The notes below the pieces were generated by a model. It saw only the letters and a program-made list of their open reading frames with translations. It did no database searches and was not told the origin of the DNA. The translations under genes and the position numbers were made by a program. From positions 1 to 64,000 of the forward strand of contig MBPM02000019.1 in NCBI GenBank assembly GCA_001695595.3: 64,000 nt of DNA, written 5' to 3'. Shown piece after piece: positions 45,560 through 58,790 of this stretch (the stretch's first letter is position 1; every line of letters starts with the position of its first letter). This DNA comes from Plasmopara viticola (lineage: Eukaryota > Oomycota > Peronosporomycetes > Peronosporales > Peronosporaceae).

Positions 45560-48500
45560 ACCAAGCCTGACGAGGCTGGGGTAGCGAGCGGGCAAAGTAA
45601 GCAAAAGAGGAGTGCTAGTTGCTTAAAGCAAATAAAGTGGCGAAATTGAATGGAGAGCGTTTACGAATTTTTGGCTTACTACAGCCTAACTGATGGGTCC
45701 CAGCCATCTACTGCTACCATCCAAAAAGGTATCATTATTCTTTACATCATATGGCTATATACACATGCTGGATTAGTTTCAATCAATCTTATTATACATC
45801 TGAATCCTATTTTCGGTTTGAAGTTATGTGATCGCCTTTTCCTAGACTTGGGACTAATGGGTAAGTATTTTGAGAGTAATGTGATTAGATGGCGTAAAAG
45901 CCATTACCGGCAAAAGTGTCGGTCACGACAGTCACGCCGCAAATAATTCTAAATGATAGGGTCCTCTTTTTGGATTCTCAATGATAATCCATGAGATCGT
46001 AAATCTGCTCTAAAATTCTCCACGGGATCCCATTTGGTATCTCTCTTGGAATTATCTAAACTTTGTACTGCAGGTTTTCCTTGTACTTACGGTGTCCATG
46101 TACGGCTGTAACAAACTGTCTCTCAGAGCCATCGACCAACATGACCTTATTTCACCCTTAACCGACGCTTGATGTCCTTGCAATACGACCTCAGCAGTGA
46201 GTGTGTAATACTGGCTGCAGCTTCAATCTCTTTGATGATCCCAACTCATCGGAATCTCACGTAAATTTCTATACCATTGGGAATGGGCCAATATATCTTT
46301 GCGCGAGTTTTTTTTCGCGACGGACATCTTAATTTTTAATGTTAAAAAGGTCCACATTATCAACCTTGAAGAATTGAGAGCGTCTGTTTATGTCATAATT
46401 GGGTGCTCTCGTGCTTCGCTCATCCGGTCCTACGTAACCTTGAGTGAAAAAATTTGTGCTGCCTTTTCCAACATATAAAATTATGGATCCGATGCCGCAT
46501 CTTCCGGCATATAGAAGACATATCCTAGATTCGCTTCGAACGGTGATATCTCACTTCAAAAGAGTATGCGTCGATTATAGGCGATCTCAGCCAAAGACAA
46601 AAAAGGTATTCCAATCATTCTGTGCTAAGTTGACGACACCTCGGAGGTAATATTTAATGAAACGGTTATTTTAATCCGTTTGTGGCCAAAACACCAGTGC
46701 CAAATTGTGTCGCGTTCTCACAGCAAAAAACTTTGCTTGCCATAATCTAGATCTCAAGTTTTCTCCTGATCGGACACGATGGCTCTTTTAATGCTATGGC
46801 CCATCATATTCCCCTTCGTGAAGACCTTTGCGATTTTTGCAGTATCGTCTGTTGTCTTCGTAACGATAAACATAGTCTTTTATGCCAAGTGATCACGATC
46901 ACCATGGCAGCATTGAAACCACTTTTTTCCTGCGGTAAGAACACGATGAAGTCTATAAAATGTTGATCCACCTGCTTCTCGGAGACTTTGAATTTGGCGG
47001 CTCAGTCTGCCTAGCCTTGTTGTGCTTTGATACTTTCCAAGCGTTGATATAGCACTGGGTGTACTTCGTCACTTTTGACTAGCAGTACTTTTTACGTACG
47101 ATGAATCAAGTCTTGAAAAATCTAAGTGGCCTGCCGACACAAAATCCTGGATTTCACAGATAACGCATTTTTTTCAAATTTTCATCGTTGGGAGTGTACA
47201 TTCGATAAGGCTTATTTTCGCTATTTAGTGCAAAATAGCATCCTGCTATGAGTAATTTGGTACATCATTTTCTGTCTCCAGCTTCTCTATTATATACTAA
47301 AGGCTTTAATACGTTGTCTTTGCGCATTGAGCAGGTGCAGCCTTGTTCGTCCCGATCGTTACCTGCTATTACTTGCAGTCATGTTGAATAACACTGTTCG
47401 AGAGCACGAGGTGCTTGCAATCATGCATGCGCTCAAATATGGCGCGTGTATCTCCTCGATCGACTATCACGGTCGAAACGGAATAAAAAAGTATTGGGAT
47501 GATTTCAAAGCCTGCGTGGCTGATGCGTTGCCACGCGATTTGAAACTCGGGAGCAAACCTTTACTGGAAGCGGCTAAGAACCGCGATATTATAATAGATG
47601 CCCTGGCTCTCCCTCCTTTGAAACTAGACCCCTCTGAATGCAAATTTGTAGGCGTTTATTCGTATATTGGTGGGCTCGACAATCTGGAAGTTAAAGAAAA
47701 GCGGTCAGCGCCAATCGACATTTGAGTTCGGTGGAGCAGTGTCGTTGAGAGCTCGAATGCTTCTTGGGGTGTTTATTCTGTGTACTTTCGTAATTGGTCC
47801 TGCCAATCTTTGCAAAACCTTGAAATATAACACGAACCACTCCATTTAGCTGTTTTACTAGATCACGGATCAGTTTGCGATGATCTTGACCTTGTTGGGC
47901 TCCATTCGGACGCCTGCTCGTCCGACAAAATTTCCTAGGCATCCATGCAGAGGTGGCAATATGACACATTGATGTAAAGGTGTTGTTCTTTACACCGTTG
48001 GAGTACACGAGTTTAGGCAGTGGTCTGCGAAATCTTCACTTTGAAGCGTAAATTTTGTCAAAAAAGATTGTCATCACTCTTATTAGATATTGAAAGACTT
48101 TCTACAGAAGCTACCCGGACTCCCGCTAGGTCCAATAAGAGTTACCAGACACTTAATAAGAATAAATGGGGTTAGATTAGCGGTAAACCGAATATCATGA
48201 TCATCGTAATTATATATAATAGTGGCCTCAAAGAAGGTCCTTTCACGAAAAAACATTACTTCGGGTATGGCCTCAAAGGTGTCTTCCTCACGCGGCAACG
48301 GTTTCGCCAGCAAGATTGTCGCTGTATTCAGGCGGTGATAGTCGTGCAGAATACGCTATTCTACAGGCATTTTGACACTCATCGTTGGAGCTGATTAGGG
48401 AGACGTACTTGGTCGAGAAGTGCCTGCTAGTTCCATCCTTAAACTGTCCTGCGCTGGCTGAGACTCCGGCGTGATTGTTTGACAAATGTCGGCACGGTAC

Positions 48501-51220
48501 CTGGCTTAAGCAAAAGTTTTGGTGCTCAATCTCTTTTCATAGGGAGGTGTCTCACTAGAAAACTCTGTGCAAAAAATTGTGTCCGCATACTTGCGTAGCG
48601 TTTCGCACTCCAAAATATCTTGAGCGATTTCCATTTCTAATTCTTGAGGCTATCAGCCTTTTCAAAATAATGCGGGCTGACGACGAAAACAGCTTTGATG
48701 TCTTTGTCGTGACGCAATATTTTCAGGAAATTGTGAGAAGAATTAAGCTGCATCATTCTTGTTGGTCATGGCGGCCTAGTTACCTATAGTGCTTGCAATT
48801 CGTGCGTCTCTGATATATGCTAGGCCTGTGTTGTCCAGCAGCCTATCCGATCGGACATTGCTTCTGAGAGTTAAGTCGAATTGCTGCGTGGTGTTTCGTG
48901 TCTATGCGAGGATTTAGGCGCCGACTAGCCCAGTTGATATCTGGAATATGCTCGCGAAGCCACATCATGCCGGCATGGTAACATTCTTATTCTCAGATAG
49001 AGGCGTGATATGGAGCTTTGCCTATGCAAAAGTAAAACCAAGAATTTTCCAATTCATGTGCATAGATCGTCGGGGGCGATGAACAACCTGGTCAAAAAAG
49101 AGGCCGACTCACCCTTGGTCGCTTCGAGCTTTAGCCGCTTCAGCAAGTCTTCGGAAACAACATTAAGACTATATCCATTGTCGAATAAACGGTGACGGGT
49201 CTCCCTTGACCAAGGTCTATAAAAGCTGGAGCTTCTGATTCGAGGAGAGCATAAAGTGCGCTTCTAATATAACAATTCGCTTCCTTATGTTTCGAAGCGG
49301 CACACTGCGGCGGTATGTGTCTGACAACGTCATAATTGCTGCAAAGTGCCAATTTAGTTGAGTCCGGTATGATTTCTGAGGTCGTGACTTGATCGCACGA
49401 CTTGGCCGATACACGATTTAATCTACCCGATAATAGGCATACACGAAAGTGCAGGCAAATTCAGTGGCCCCCTGGAAAGTATTTGGACTTCCTTCTTTAA
49501 CCTTCTTTGGTGTTTCTTCCCATATCTCATTCTGCAAAACGAAGCATATTACCAAATCACTGAACTTGAATCCAGTTTGGGACATCAAAAACATCCATCT
49601 AAAGATCACACTAGAAATCTTAGGCTCGAAGAACATACGCAGTTGGGGTTTGAACAGTGCCCATAATTCGTGCACATTTATGCGCACGCAAAGACACGGA
49701 ACCAATTGAGCATAAATCTGCCTAAATTACTCGAGATAAGCGTCTCAAAGTCTGACGACTCTACTGTAATCAAGTGGCGACTATTGGCAAAGTACCGATT
49801 CTATGCTAAAATCGATATTTCAAAGTCTTCACCAAGTGTCCTTAAATAATTTTTTTTCTGCTCGCCTACGATGCGACGAAAAACTCGAACCACTCATTAG
49901 TTTGTTGCATTCGAGCTCGCGCATGAACTCGACATTGCTGTTGTTGCTAAGTGAGATACAACAGTAGTTGCTACATGGACAATGTACCTTAGCGGTCATA
50001 TCCGCTTGGCCGTTGACACTCGCCGCATCTTGCGTAGTTAGCGTCCGTGAAACTGAGCGCGCGGTTGGTTGTAAAGCTTCATTGTCATCTAGAGCACTTT
50101 TTGGCTCTGTTGGCGAGATCCTTGGTCAGTCGCACGGCCTTTTTGTTAGGCCATACTTGCTGGACTTTCCGCGCTTCGTGTGATTTGCCAGACCTTGACG
50201 AAAAAGATGAAATGGAAACCTATTATACAGCCTACAATTTTCGTATTGATGATTAAAGTGGTCTTCTGAACGTATTTGAAGTTCTTAGTCTTGCTGCATA
50301 TGGCGCTTTAGGTTTTCAGTACTAGATTCTGGCACTGAGTCTCTACGATCCGACACTTCGATTCAGATAATTTGGACAAGCTTCAGCTGTTTCATCTTTG
50401 TTAAGCACAACTCAAGTCAAAGATTGTCACGCTCTTTGTTACAGTTTGTTATGAGATGCCCAATAGTAACGAATGTAGATCAAGCAAGCCAAATGGTTAC
50501 TATCTGGAAGTCATTTTACGCTTCATCAGCTGCGGGACACGATTCACAAAAGAGTTAAAGCACTAAGCCACAGATCAACCGGAAGAGTTTTACTGGTTTT
50601 GACCACACTAGAGGGCAACAACGCTAACCAACCACTGGCCATTCAATTCGTATAGAAACGACTAAGCTTTGTAATCTAGTACTTCCCACTTTGTGACTCG
50701 TACCGGTACTAACAGGATGACTCACATCCACAATGTGACCACGAACAATGTTACCTCGAACTCTTAAATTAAACTTGACCAACAAGTGCTACCATTCAAT
50801 ACTGTTGCGGAGGAAATTTTTTTTTAGGTCGGTCATCAAATGAGGCTGGAGTGTTGAGCGGAGCGAAGTAGGCGAAGGAGAAGCGTTAGATACTTTAGCC
50901 AATTGAGAAGTGATGTTTGGTGGAGAGCTCTTACAACTTGTTGTCTTGCGACAGCCTATATGGTAGCTCTCAGCCATCTACTGCTATAATCCTAACGACT
51001 ATCAATTTTCTTTTCTCCGTCAAACTTTTTCCACATCCTGGATATCTTTCCAGCAATGAGGTCGTTTGACTCCTGATGATGTTGAAGTATCCGGACTGAT
51101 CCCTCCAGTCTGAAGCTATGTAATCGCCTAATTCTATACGTAGTGTTTATGCGTATGTATTTTGAAAATGAGGTAATTATATTCATAGTAGCCGCTACCG
51201 CTGGTGACGTAGATTATGTC
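45560..51220 (-). mobile_element. Gypsy (Ty3) relic B, with internal inversion
   Basis: Minus-strand element bounded by LTRs related to those of A and C (about 45560-45950 and 50830-51220). From right to left: gag region (about 50600-49700), a protease-like segment (about 49350-49140, with FIDLGQGRPVTVYSTMD), reverse transcriptase (about 48700-47720), RNase H, integrase (about 47300-46690) and its C-terminal part (about 46660-46080). The RNase H segment at about 47385-47695 is on the plus strand (HEVLAIMHALK), opposite to the rest. Many stops; not functional. Boundaries are approximate. Confidence 0.68.
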
Positions 51221-52184
51221 ATAGATAGAGATTACGAAAAATGAAACTTTTACTGCTTCCTGGTGATGGATTCGTCTCGTGTTTGCCGCTAGCAATTGCA
51301 CTAGTTCTAGCATCTCAGTCGCCGCGTCGTTATTCAAACTACCAAACGATCAAGCCGTTCACCCTGCTTATGAAATTCGTTCATCCAAAATTAAATTCAA
51401 CAGTTCAAGCTAAGACAAAGCGCTTTGTGACAAAAAGTCGAGAGATAGGGCTCCTAAGTTCACAGCGTGCTCTGGCCAAGTCGCAAATTAGGCGAAGTAC
51501 GACATCGCGTTAATTTCCTCATGGCGGTGCTTAGCACCCTAAGAAAGCTGCTCTTTGATTGCGAAGGTGGGAGACTGATTAGGTTTTCGCGTGTGTCTTC
51601 AATACGCCATTTGAAGACCACGAGATGACACGAGTCTTGGGCAGCAGGCATTTCGACAAAGCTGCCGTGCTTCAACCTCGTGGGCACTTTGACTTGGAAA
51701 CGTTGCTTTGTCACTTAATTTTTTCTCGTCGCTTCTCCAAGTCTGAACGCAGCTTTCACCCCTTCGACACTTACATGATGTAAACATCCAAAAAGCATGA
51801 GAAATAGATGCCAAGCTGCGATGATTGCAAAAGTTTTTACTTTAAATCTAGCCTGAACACTGCACACCAAAAGTCTGACGCCCTACTAAATTATAGATAT
51901 TCTTTGTTTCTTCACTAATTGAACAAAAGCTCGACAACAGGATGACTATGTAGCAATGCCTTACCTTTGCTCGTTTCGACTAAAAGATGGCTGCTTCACT
52001 TGGTACACAAAAGCTGTAAGCCCGTGGCGAGTACAAAAATACCTCTCAGATATTAGTGACTTCAGTGACATGAGATGGGTTATAATAAACGTGGCAAGAG
52101 GAATCAATTACAGAATAGTATGTAATTTTTTATTTTCTCTTACCTCTCGATTCAATATTTAGTCAATACGTAGTGCTTATGTAA
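51221..52184. other. Intergenic region before the conserved gene block
   Basis: Transition from transposon debris to conserved genes. One ATG-started frame at 51241-51513 (90 codons) has a hydrophobic N-terminus but no recognised similarity; it is treated under findings. No other gene seen. It must contain the promoter of the tafazzin-like gene, but no clear Inr was recognised. Confidence 0.5.
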
Positions 52185-53513
52185 ATGGTTACCACATTTG
52201 CTTTTGCCAAGTGTACCATTGAATACACCGCTACAATGCTCCGGCGCACAGCCAAGCCCTTTGTTGGCTCACGTACAATTCGCACGCTTTCCCGGAATGT
52301 TGTTGCCGTTAGTGCTGTTTCTGTGGGTATGGGAGCTGTGGCGCTGTACGTGGATGCACCAATGGCGGACATGGCAGACGGTCGCTACGACGGTGGGCGA
52401 CGGTCCGAGGTCTTTCCCGAGTGGCTGCACGACGTAGCTCGAGTGCCATTGTTCGGTTTCGTAACCATAGCATCAAAGCTCTGTCTGCAGCTATTAAATG
52501 ACACAAAAGTTACGGGCGTAGAGATCTTGGTTGAGCAGCTAGAGGAGAGACCGAAAGGCACGTCCGTCATCACAGTGTCTAATCACTCGGCTACCGTAGA
52601 CGATCCAGCGATCTTGGCCAAGTAAGAAATTATTGAGCGTTTCCATCTAGTTGACAGAATATTGGTTACACCACTTACGGGGCTATATATTGCAGTATGA
52701 TGCCGTGGAAGTTTATGTGGCCTCGAAGCGGACGATGGAGTTTGGCAAGGTAAGATGACGGAATCGAGGCCTTTTGGTGCTGGCAATAGAATTTAATGGG
52801 CAGCTGATTATATGTAGCCAGGAGTATTGCTATACAAAAGGAAAATTAGTGTCGGCTGTATTTTTCGGAGCCAAGTCATTGCCGGTGAAGCGAGGAGCTG
52901 GTGTCGATCATCCGGTACTGTCTTGGCTATGGTACTTTGCTGCTGCTTTACGGGATGGGGTTTAATCGGCTGTTTCTTAGATGATCAGAGCTCTGTACGA
53001 TAAGGTAGAGGAGGGGGCGTGGGTGCACATTTTTCCCGAGGGCAAGATCGTACAAGACGAAGGTAACTTACTTATTAAGTGTTTGGGCACATGATATTGT
53101 CAATGGCTATAATGGTATGCATTATTTTACTACCAGCGCTCGGTGGTCGACCAAGTCCGCATCGAGAGGAGATTGGACGACTGAAATGGGGCGTGGGAAA
53201 ATTGATTGCTCGTGCGACGACGCGGCCGATCGTTGTGCCTTTGTATCATTATAACATGGAAAAACTCATGCCCCAAGACGACAAGAACCGTCTTATTAGC
53301 GTCCTTCCTAGAATAAATCTAAATCTCGGAGTGATCGTGGGCGAACCAATCTCATTTGACGATTTGTTTGAACGGTACGCAAATGACCGCGTGATTGGTG
53401 CCTCTCCGTGGGAGACGCAAGAGCGTGAGAAGGCATTGTACTCGGCCATTACCCGGAGAATAGAGAACGCGCTTTTAGCTCTTGAGAACAAGACACACTG
53501 CCTACAGCAATAG
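52185..53513 (+). CDS. TAZ: Tafazzin-like phospholipid-lysophospholipid acyltransferase (5 exons)
   Basis: Tafazzin transfers acyl chains between phospholipids and remodels mitochondrial cardiolipin. Exons by splice signals and similarity: 52185-52621, 52696-52749, 52818-52914, 52981-53062 and 53137-53513. All four introns are GT-AG and 66-74 bp, and the joined frame gives 348 residues. The acyltransferase HX4D motif is NHSATVDDP (His 134, Asp 139), close to the tafazzin NHxSxxDDP form, and the second motif is WVHIFPEGK (about residues 210-218), also tafazzin-like. The C-terminal part (RLKWGVGKLIARA) matches the family. A second in-frame ATG at 52236 starts an Arg/Ser-rich, acid-poor stretch (MLRRTAKPFVGSRTIRTLSR) like a mitochondrial presequence, so the true start may be there (331 residues). 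Same strand as PP2A, 316 bp apart. Confidence 0.88.
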
Positions 53514-53829
53514 AACTGAAATCTCTCTTTGACCCATTGCAACTGTAAACCTTGCGTTGGCATCGTCAAGTGCTTTGACTTGTTCAATGGATTGATTGGG
53601 GTGTTCGCCATTGCAGAGCTTTATAGTGAATAGAACCTTGCAATAGAGCTGCTGGTACTTGTATAGCAGTCTTTCGGAGAATGTACTTTAAAATGGTGAA
53701 AATCACACAATTCCAGCGTGTTTATTGGTCAGCTTTAATTAGTGATAAGAAAAACTCCTACGGAAATCTTGACATCCCAAGGATTAAAGGGGCGGGTAGG
53801 ATTTTTTTCTATTTCTATTACACAGCAAG
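53514..53829. other. Intergenic region between tafazzin-like gene and PP2A
   Basis: 316 bp that must hold the 3' end of one gene and the promoter of the next. No clear motif was recognised. Confidence 0.4.
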
Positions 53830-54859
<1,030 letters not shown>

Positions 54860-55026
54860 ACGAGCAAATGGGATTTCTGGATCTCATCTATGTTGTGTCA
54901 TAATCCATGCCTCTTCCTAGCACGTTTTAAAAGGTTTAACGATAGAAAATAAAGTCAGCTTGCTTTTTTCAATGCCACTTGAAAGGAGAGCGAGACGCTT
55001 TGTCTCCCTTACCTCGACTCGAAACC

Positions 55027-58000
55027 TCAAGCGAGACTGTAATTTCGCACTTTTTTGCGCTCGTGCACCATTTCAGCTCGCTTTGACTGCAGTTGCTTGA
55101 GCTTTTGAACGGCAGATCGTTGGCTACTTGTTGCACGATCACTCAGGCGGGTTGCCGGCGCAGTTTGGGCAGATAATGTCGTCAAGGCACGAGATCCTGC
55201 AATCGGTGCTTGCTTTCCAGACAACAAAAGCATCTCCTTGGCTTGTTGAAGCTTCAATCGCGCATCCGTGACCTTGGCACGGGAAGTTTCATTAATGATT
55301 GGAGTTGAAGTCATTGACGCTGCTCGACCTTCTGTTTCAAGTGGTGGATGAGGGGCACTGCGAGTGGCACTGATTCGAGAAAACTCAACCTTTTCACCTT
55401 TTACCTTTCTACCATCATCATCATTCACAGAGACATTTATGTCAACGTCACTATCCGGACCATTATTGGCTGGTGTTGAGACACGATCACGCGTTAAACT
55501 TGTCGGAAGCTCACCATCTGACTGTTTCTTTCGTGCCAGAGATAGCAACTCTTGATCGAGATCCTTTTGACTCGCAGTCGTTTCCTCTTTACGGTCACGT
55601 AGAGAGCGTATGGATGACGTACCCGATCGAGCTTTCGAATGAATGGGAGGATTAAGCGACTTCATCATTGACAACGTACTCGATCGTCGTTTCTCAGACT
55701 CCATCGAAACATTTTCGCTCTGCTTGGCCTCGTTATCTAAGCTTTCTCGACCCTCTTGAAGTTGGACATGTGCTTTGACCAGGCGACGAAGCTCCTTCTT
55801 AAGCGTCTTGTTGTGAATGCGAGCCTCCTCTAATGACTGCGTGAGGTCTGCAATCATCGACTCGTAGTCGTGTTTTTCAGCAAATTCCACCGGAGGGGTC
55901 AATGCTTTTGATCCAGTCTCAGTCCCACTCTTTCGCAAATCAGCCCGAAGTTGGTTGCTTAGTTCCATCAACTGACTACGTTCTCGAACAAGACGATCGA
56001 GATCACAAGTAGCCGCGTTTACCTCTTGCTTGAGTTCCGTCACTTGAGCCTCTAGAGTAACTCGTTGGCTCTGAAACGCCGATTTTGTCTCCACCTGCGC
56101 TTCCTCGAGCTTTTGCAGTCGACTTTGGAGCTCTGCAACCTGCGTGTTTTTTGCTTCAATCACTCGTTGGGCTTCCGAAAGCTCTCGTTTACAGCTTTCA
56201 AGCTGCAGAGTCAAAGAATGTACTTCTGTTGTTGATTCGTGCAACTTGGTTTCAAAGCTAACGCAACGCTCTTGGATTTCTAACAGTTGTGCAGAGGTAC
56301 TTCGTGGTGAAACGTCCATCCCGTTGGCCTCATTAGTCAAAGATTCCTTCATCTGACGTATGATTTCCCGCAACTTTTCATTTTCGAGTTCTAGCGCACT
56401 CGCACTGGTGCTCTTCATCGTTTTGCCTTTCAATTGAGGACTGTCTGTAAGCAATGGCGACATACCTGTCACAGGCGAAAGCGTGCCTGGGTCACCACTC
56501 CACAATGGGGAGGGTGCTACAGGAACGGAGTTGGAGGACTGTCGTGCTTCTTCACCCTGTCTGGCCGTAGATGCCACAAAGTGGGGGCTGAACGACTCGG
56601 AAAGACGAGCGCTTGACTTTAAAGTATCAAGCTCAAGACAAAGTTGTTGTACTCTCTTTTCCGCGTGAGCTACTTGCTCCTCTAAACGCTCCTTTTGCCT
56701 CATCAAACGCTCATTAGCTTGTTTCAACTCATTGATTTGGACTTCATGTTGCTCGTTGATTTCCCGTTGCTCTTGTTGCCATCGCAGTTCCCATCGTGAA
56801 TGAATGGACACAAGCTTCTGCTGTAACTCGTCCTGCTTCTCCACGCTCTCTAGCAATTCGTGACGCTGTGCCTTGTCTTTTTCTTTCAATAACGTCAATT
56901 GCCGCTGCAAATCGTGTAGTTTCTCGTGAGCGATCTGTGACTCGCGCTCTCCTGCACGAAGCTTTTTGTGCATCTCATTGATAACACAATGGTGTTCATC
57001 GTCCACCTCTTGTAAGGCACTTTTCAAGCGGTCCACTTCTTGCTCTTTCATCATGAGTTGATCCTCTGCGTCCCATTTCGACTGTTTCACCTCATCCTGA
57101 AGCGCTTCGACCCTCTCTTCACTCTCCAGTAACCTCGCCCTAAGACTCTCTACCTTTGCGTCCTTCTTCCCACTCGCTTCATCAGCTTCCCTCTTCGTTC
57201 GGTCCATCAACCTCTGCACTTCCTCGTCCGATTGCATCTTCTGGTGCACAAAGGCTTTCTCGACGGCATGGAGTGACTGCACCAACTCTGCCATTTTACT
57301 TTCATACTCATCCAGCAATTTCTGCTTGACTTCATTCAACGTGGAAACTTCCGTCTCTAACTCTTTTATTTTCATCTCTTTTGCCGCTTTCTCATCCGCG
57401 ACCGTCCACTCGAAAGCCTTGAAATCTTTCTCGTTCTCCTGCAATCGTTGCTGCAACGCATCCCTTTTGATCGTCAATTCCTCCGCTCTTGATCGTTGAT
57501 GATCCAGTTCTCGAACAAGTGCTTGATTCTTGACCTCCAATTCTCTCAACTGACTCTCACGTTCTTCCCTCGTCTCTTGAAACGCGAGCTCTCTCTGTCT
57601 CATCATGGCGTCAAATGTCACTGTCAACTCCCTCCGTTCAGTGTCCACTTCGTCCTCTTTCTCGCGCATCTGCTGCGCCAACTTTTGTCGTAACTTCTCC
57701 ATCGCTTCTTCTTGACGGCGCAATTCATCGTCAAATTGCCACTTTGCACCGTTGAGTTGAGCGCGAGCATCTTTGAGCTTTTGCTGGTAGTGAATGTCTG
57801 CGTCACTAGCTCGTTGTTTCCATTGCTTGACTTCTGCCTGCACTTCCGCTTCGCGTGCTTTACTCTCACTTAATTCCATTTCTCGATCCCTTAACACGTT
57901 CTTTAACGTAGCAAAATTGGCGTCATATAACGTCAATTCCTCATCTCGTCCTTCCAGAAGCTTTAAATTATACTTGAAATCTTCTTGTAATTTACTAAGT

Positions 58001-58254
58001 TTTTGTTTTGCGGCAGAGGCCATAGTCTCCTAGGTAAGAAAAAGGTGTTTTGTAAAATAGTACTTTTACCGGCTGAACACAGACGACAAAATGAATACCT
58101 TGTCTCGTAGTAAGGCCTCTAAGGTGCGAATTCGATACTCGTTAATGTCGTGCAGTTCCTTTTCTTTTTCTAGTATAAGTGTACGAATGTTGCCAGGACC
58201 GACACGCGCTGCGAAGGACGGCGATAGGTTCGAAGCGGCATCCGGCGGCTCCAT
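55027..58254 (-). CDS. CCDC57: CCDC57-like coiled-coil protein (2 exons)
   Basis: Exon 1 is 58254-58099 (ATG at 58254), exon 2 is 58029-55027; the 69-bp GT-AG intron keeps the frame, giving 1052 residues. The N-terminal region (EKEKELHDINEYRIRTLEA, then LQEDFKYNLKLLEGRDEEL) resembles the conserved start of animal CCDC57, which has LQEDF-YNL---EERD-ELE at the same place; in animals CCDC57 acts at centrosomes and centriolar satellites and in cilium formation. Residues of about 50-530 and 600-820 are long heptad coiled coil rich in Glu, Lys, Gln and Leu, separated by a Ser/Pro-rich linker. The C-terminal 230 residues are low-complexity with many Ser, Arg and Asp, then a basic coiled tail (KLKQLQSKRAEMVHERKK). 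Convergent with PP2A (167 bp between stops). Confidence 0.85.
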
Positions 58255-58790
58255 TTGTAGCAACCGTCGGAGCGAAGGATTAGAACCCGATTTGATGACT
58301 CATACGATAATATTAAGGAAGAGTAGTACTTTTATGAAGATGACTGCAAAGATTAACTCGACATTTCTACGTTTAAACAGTACAAGGTCCGACATGTTTT
58401 AAAGAGTTTTAAATGGATAAACGGCACTACATGACAAATATCGTTTAGTACTGAGAGGACAAAGGCATGCACATGTGCATGAATGATAATACTGGAACTG
58501 TCGTTCGAATTACATTATCGTGGAAGCAAGAGCTCGTTCGAGTATACCATTGCTTTTGAGACGAAACATTCAACCCTCCTAAGTTTGACAATGTTGGGAG
58601 TCGATGACAATTTAAGATTGTAAACGTAGGCTGGGATCTCTTTAAAGTGAAGTGTGGAACAAATGTCAAAGGATATGCTTCTTGTATACGTGGACGATAT
58701 CTTAACGCGCGATATAGCTGTTATTAAGCTGCAAAGGCATCCTTTTCCATCCATGACTGGATTATCAATTCGAGCGATTTTCAAGCTCAG
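58255..58790. other. Intergenic region upstream of the CCDC57-like gene
   Basis: 536 bp between two minus-strand genes, holding the 3' end of the EGF-like gene and the promoter of the CCDC57-like gene. A plus-strand YVDDIL-coding hexapeptide near 58690 recalls Copia RT but has no supporting context. Confidence 0.4.

Noticed and set aside
52943..52980. Alternative donor GTTTAATC for tafazzin intron 3
   Set aside because: Would leave an intron of about 20 bp; the donor GTACTG at 52915 gives a 66-bp intron and a good family match.
58670..58720. Plus-strand YVDDIL as a Copia RT fragment
   Set aside because: Only six to eight residues match; surrounding translation shows no RT blocks.
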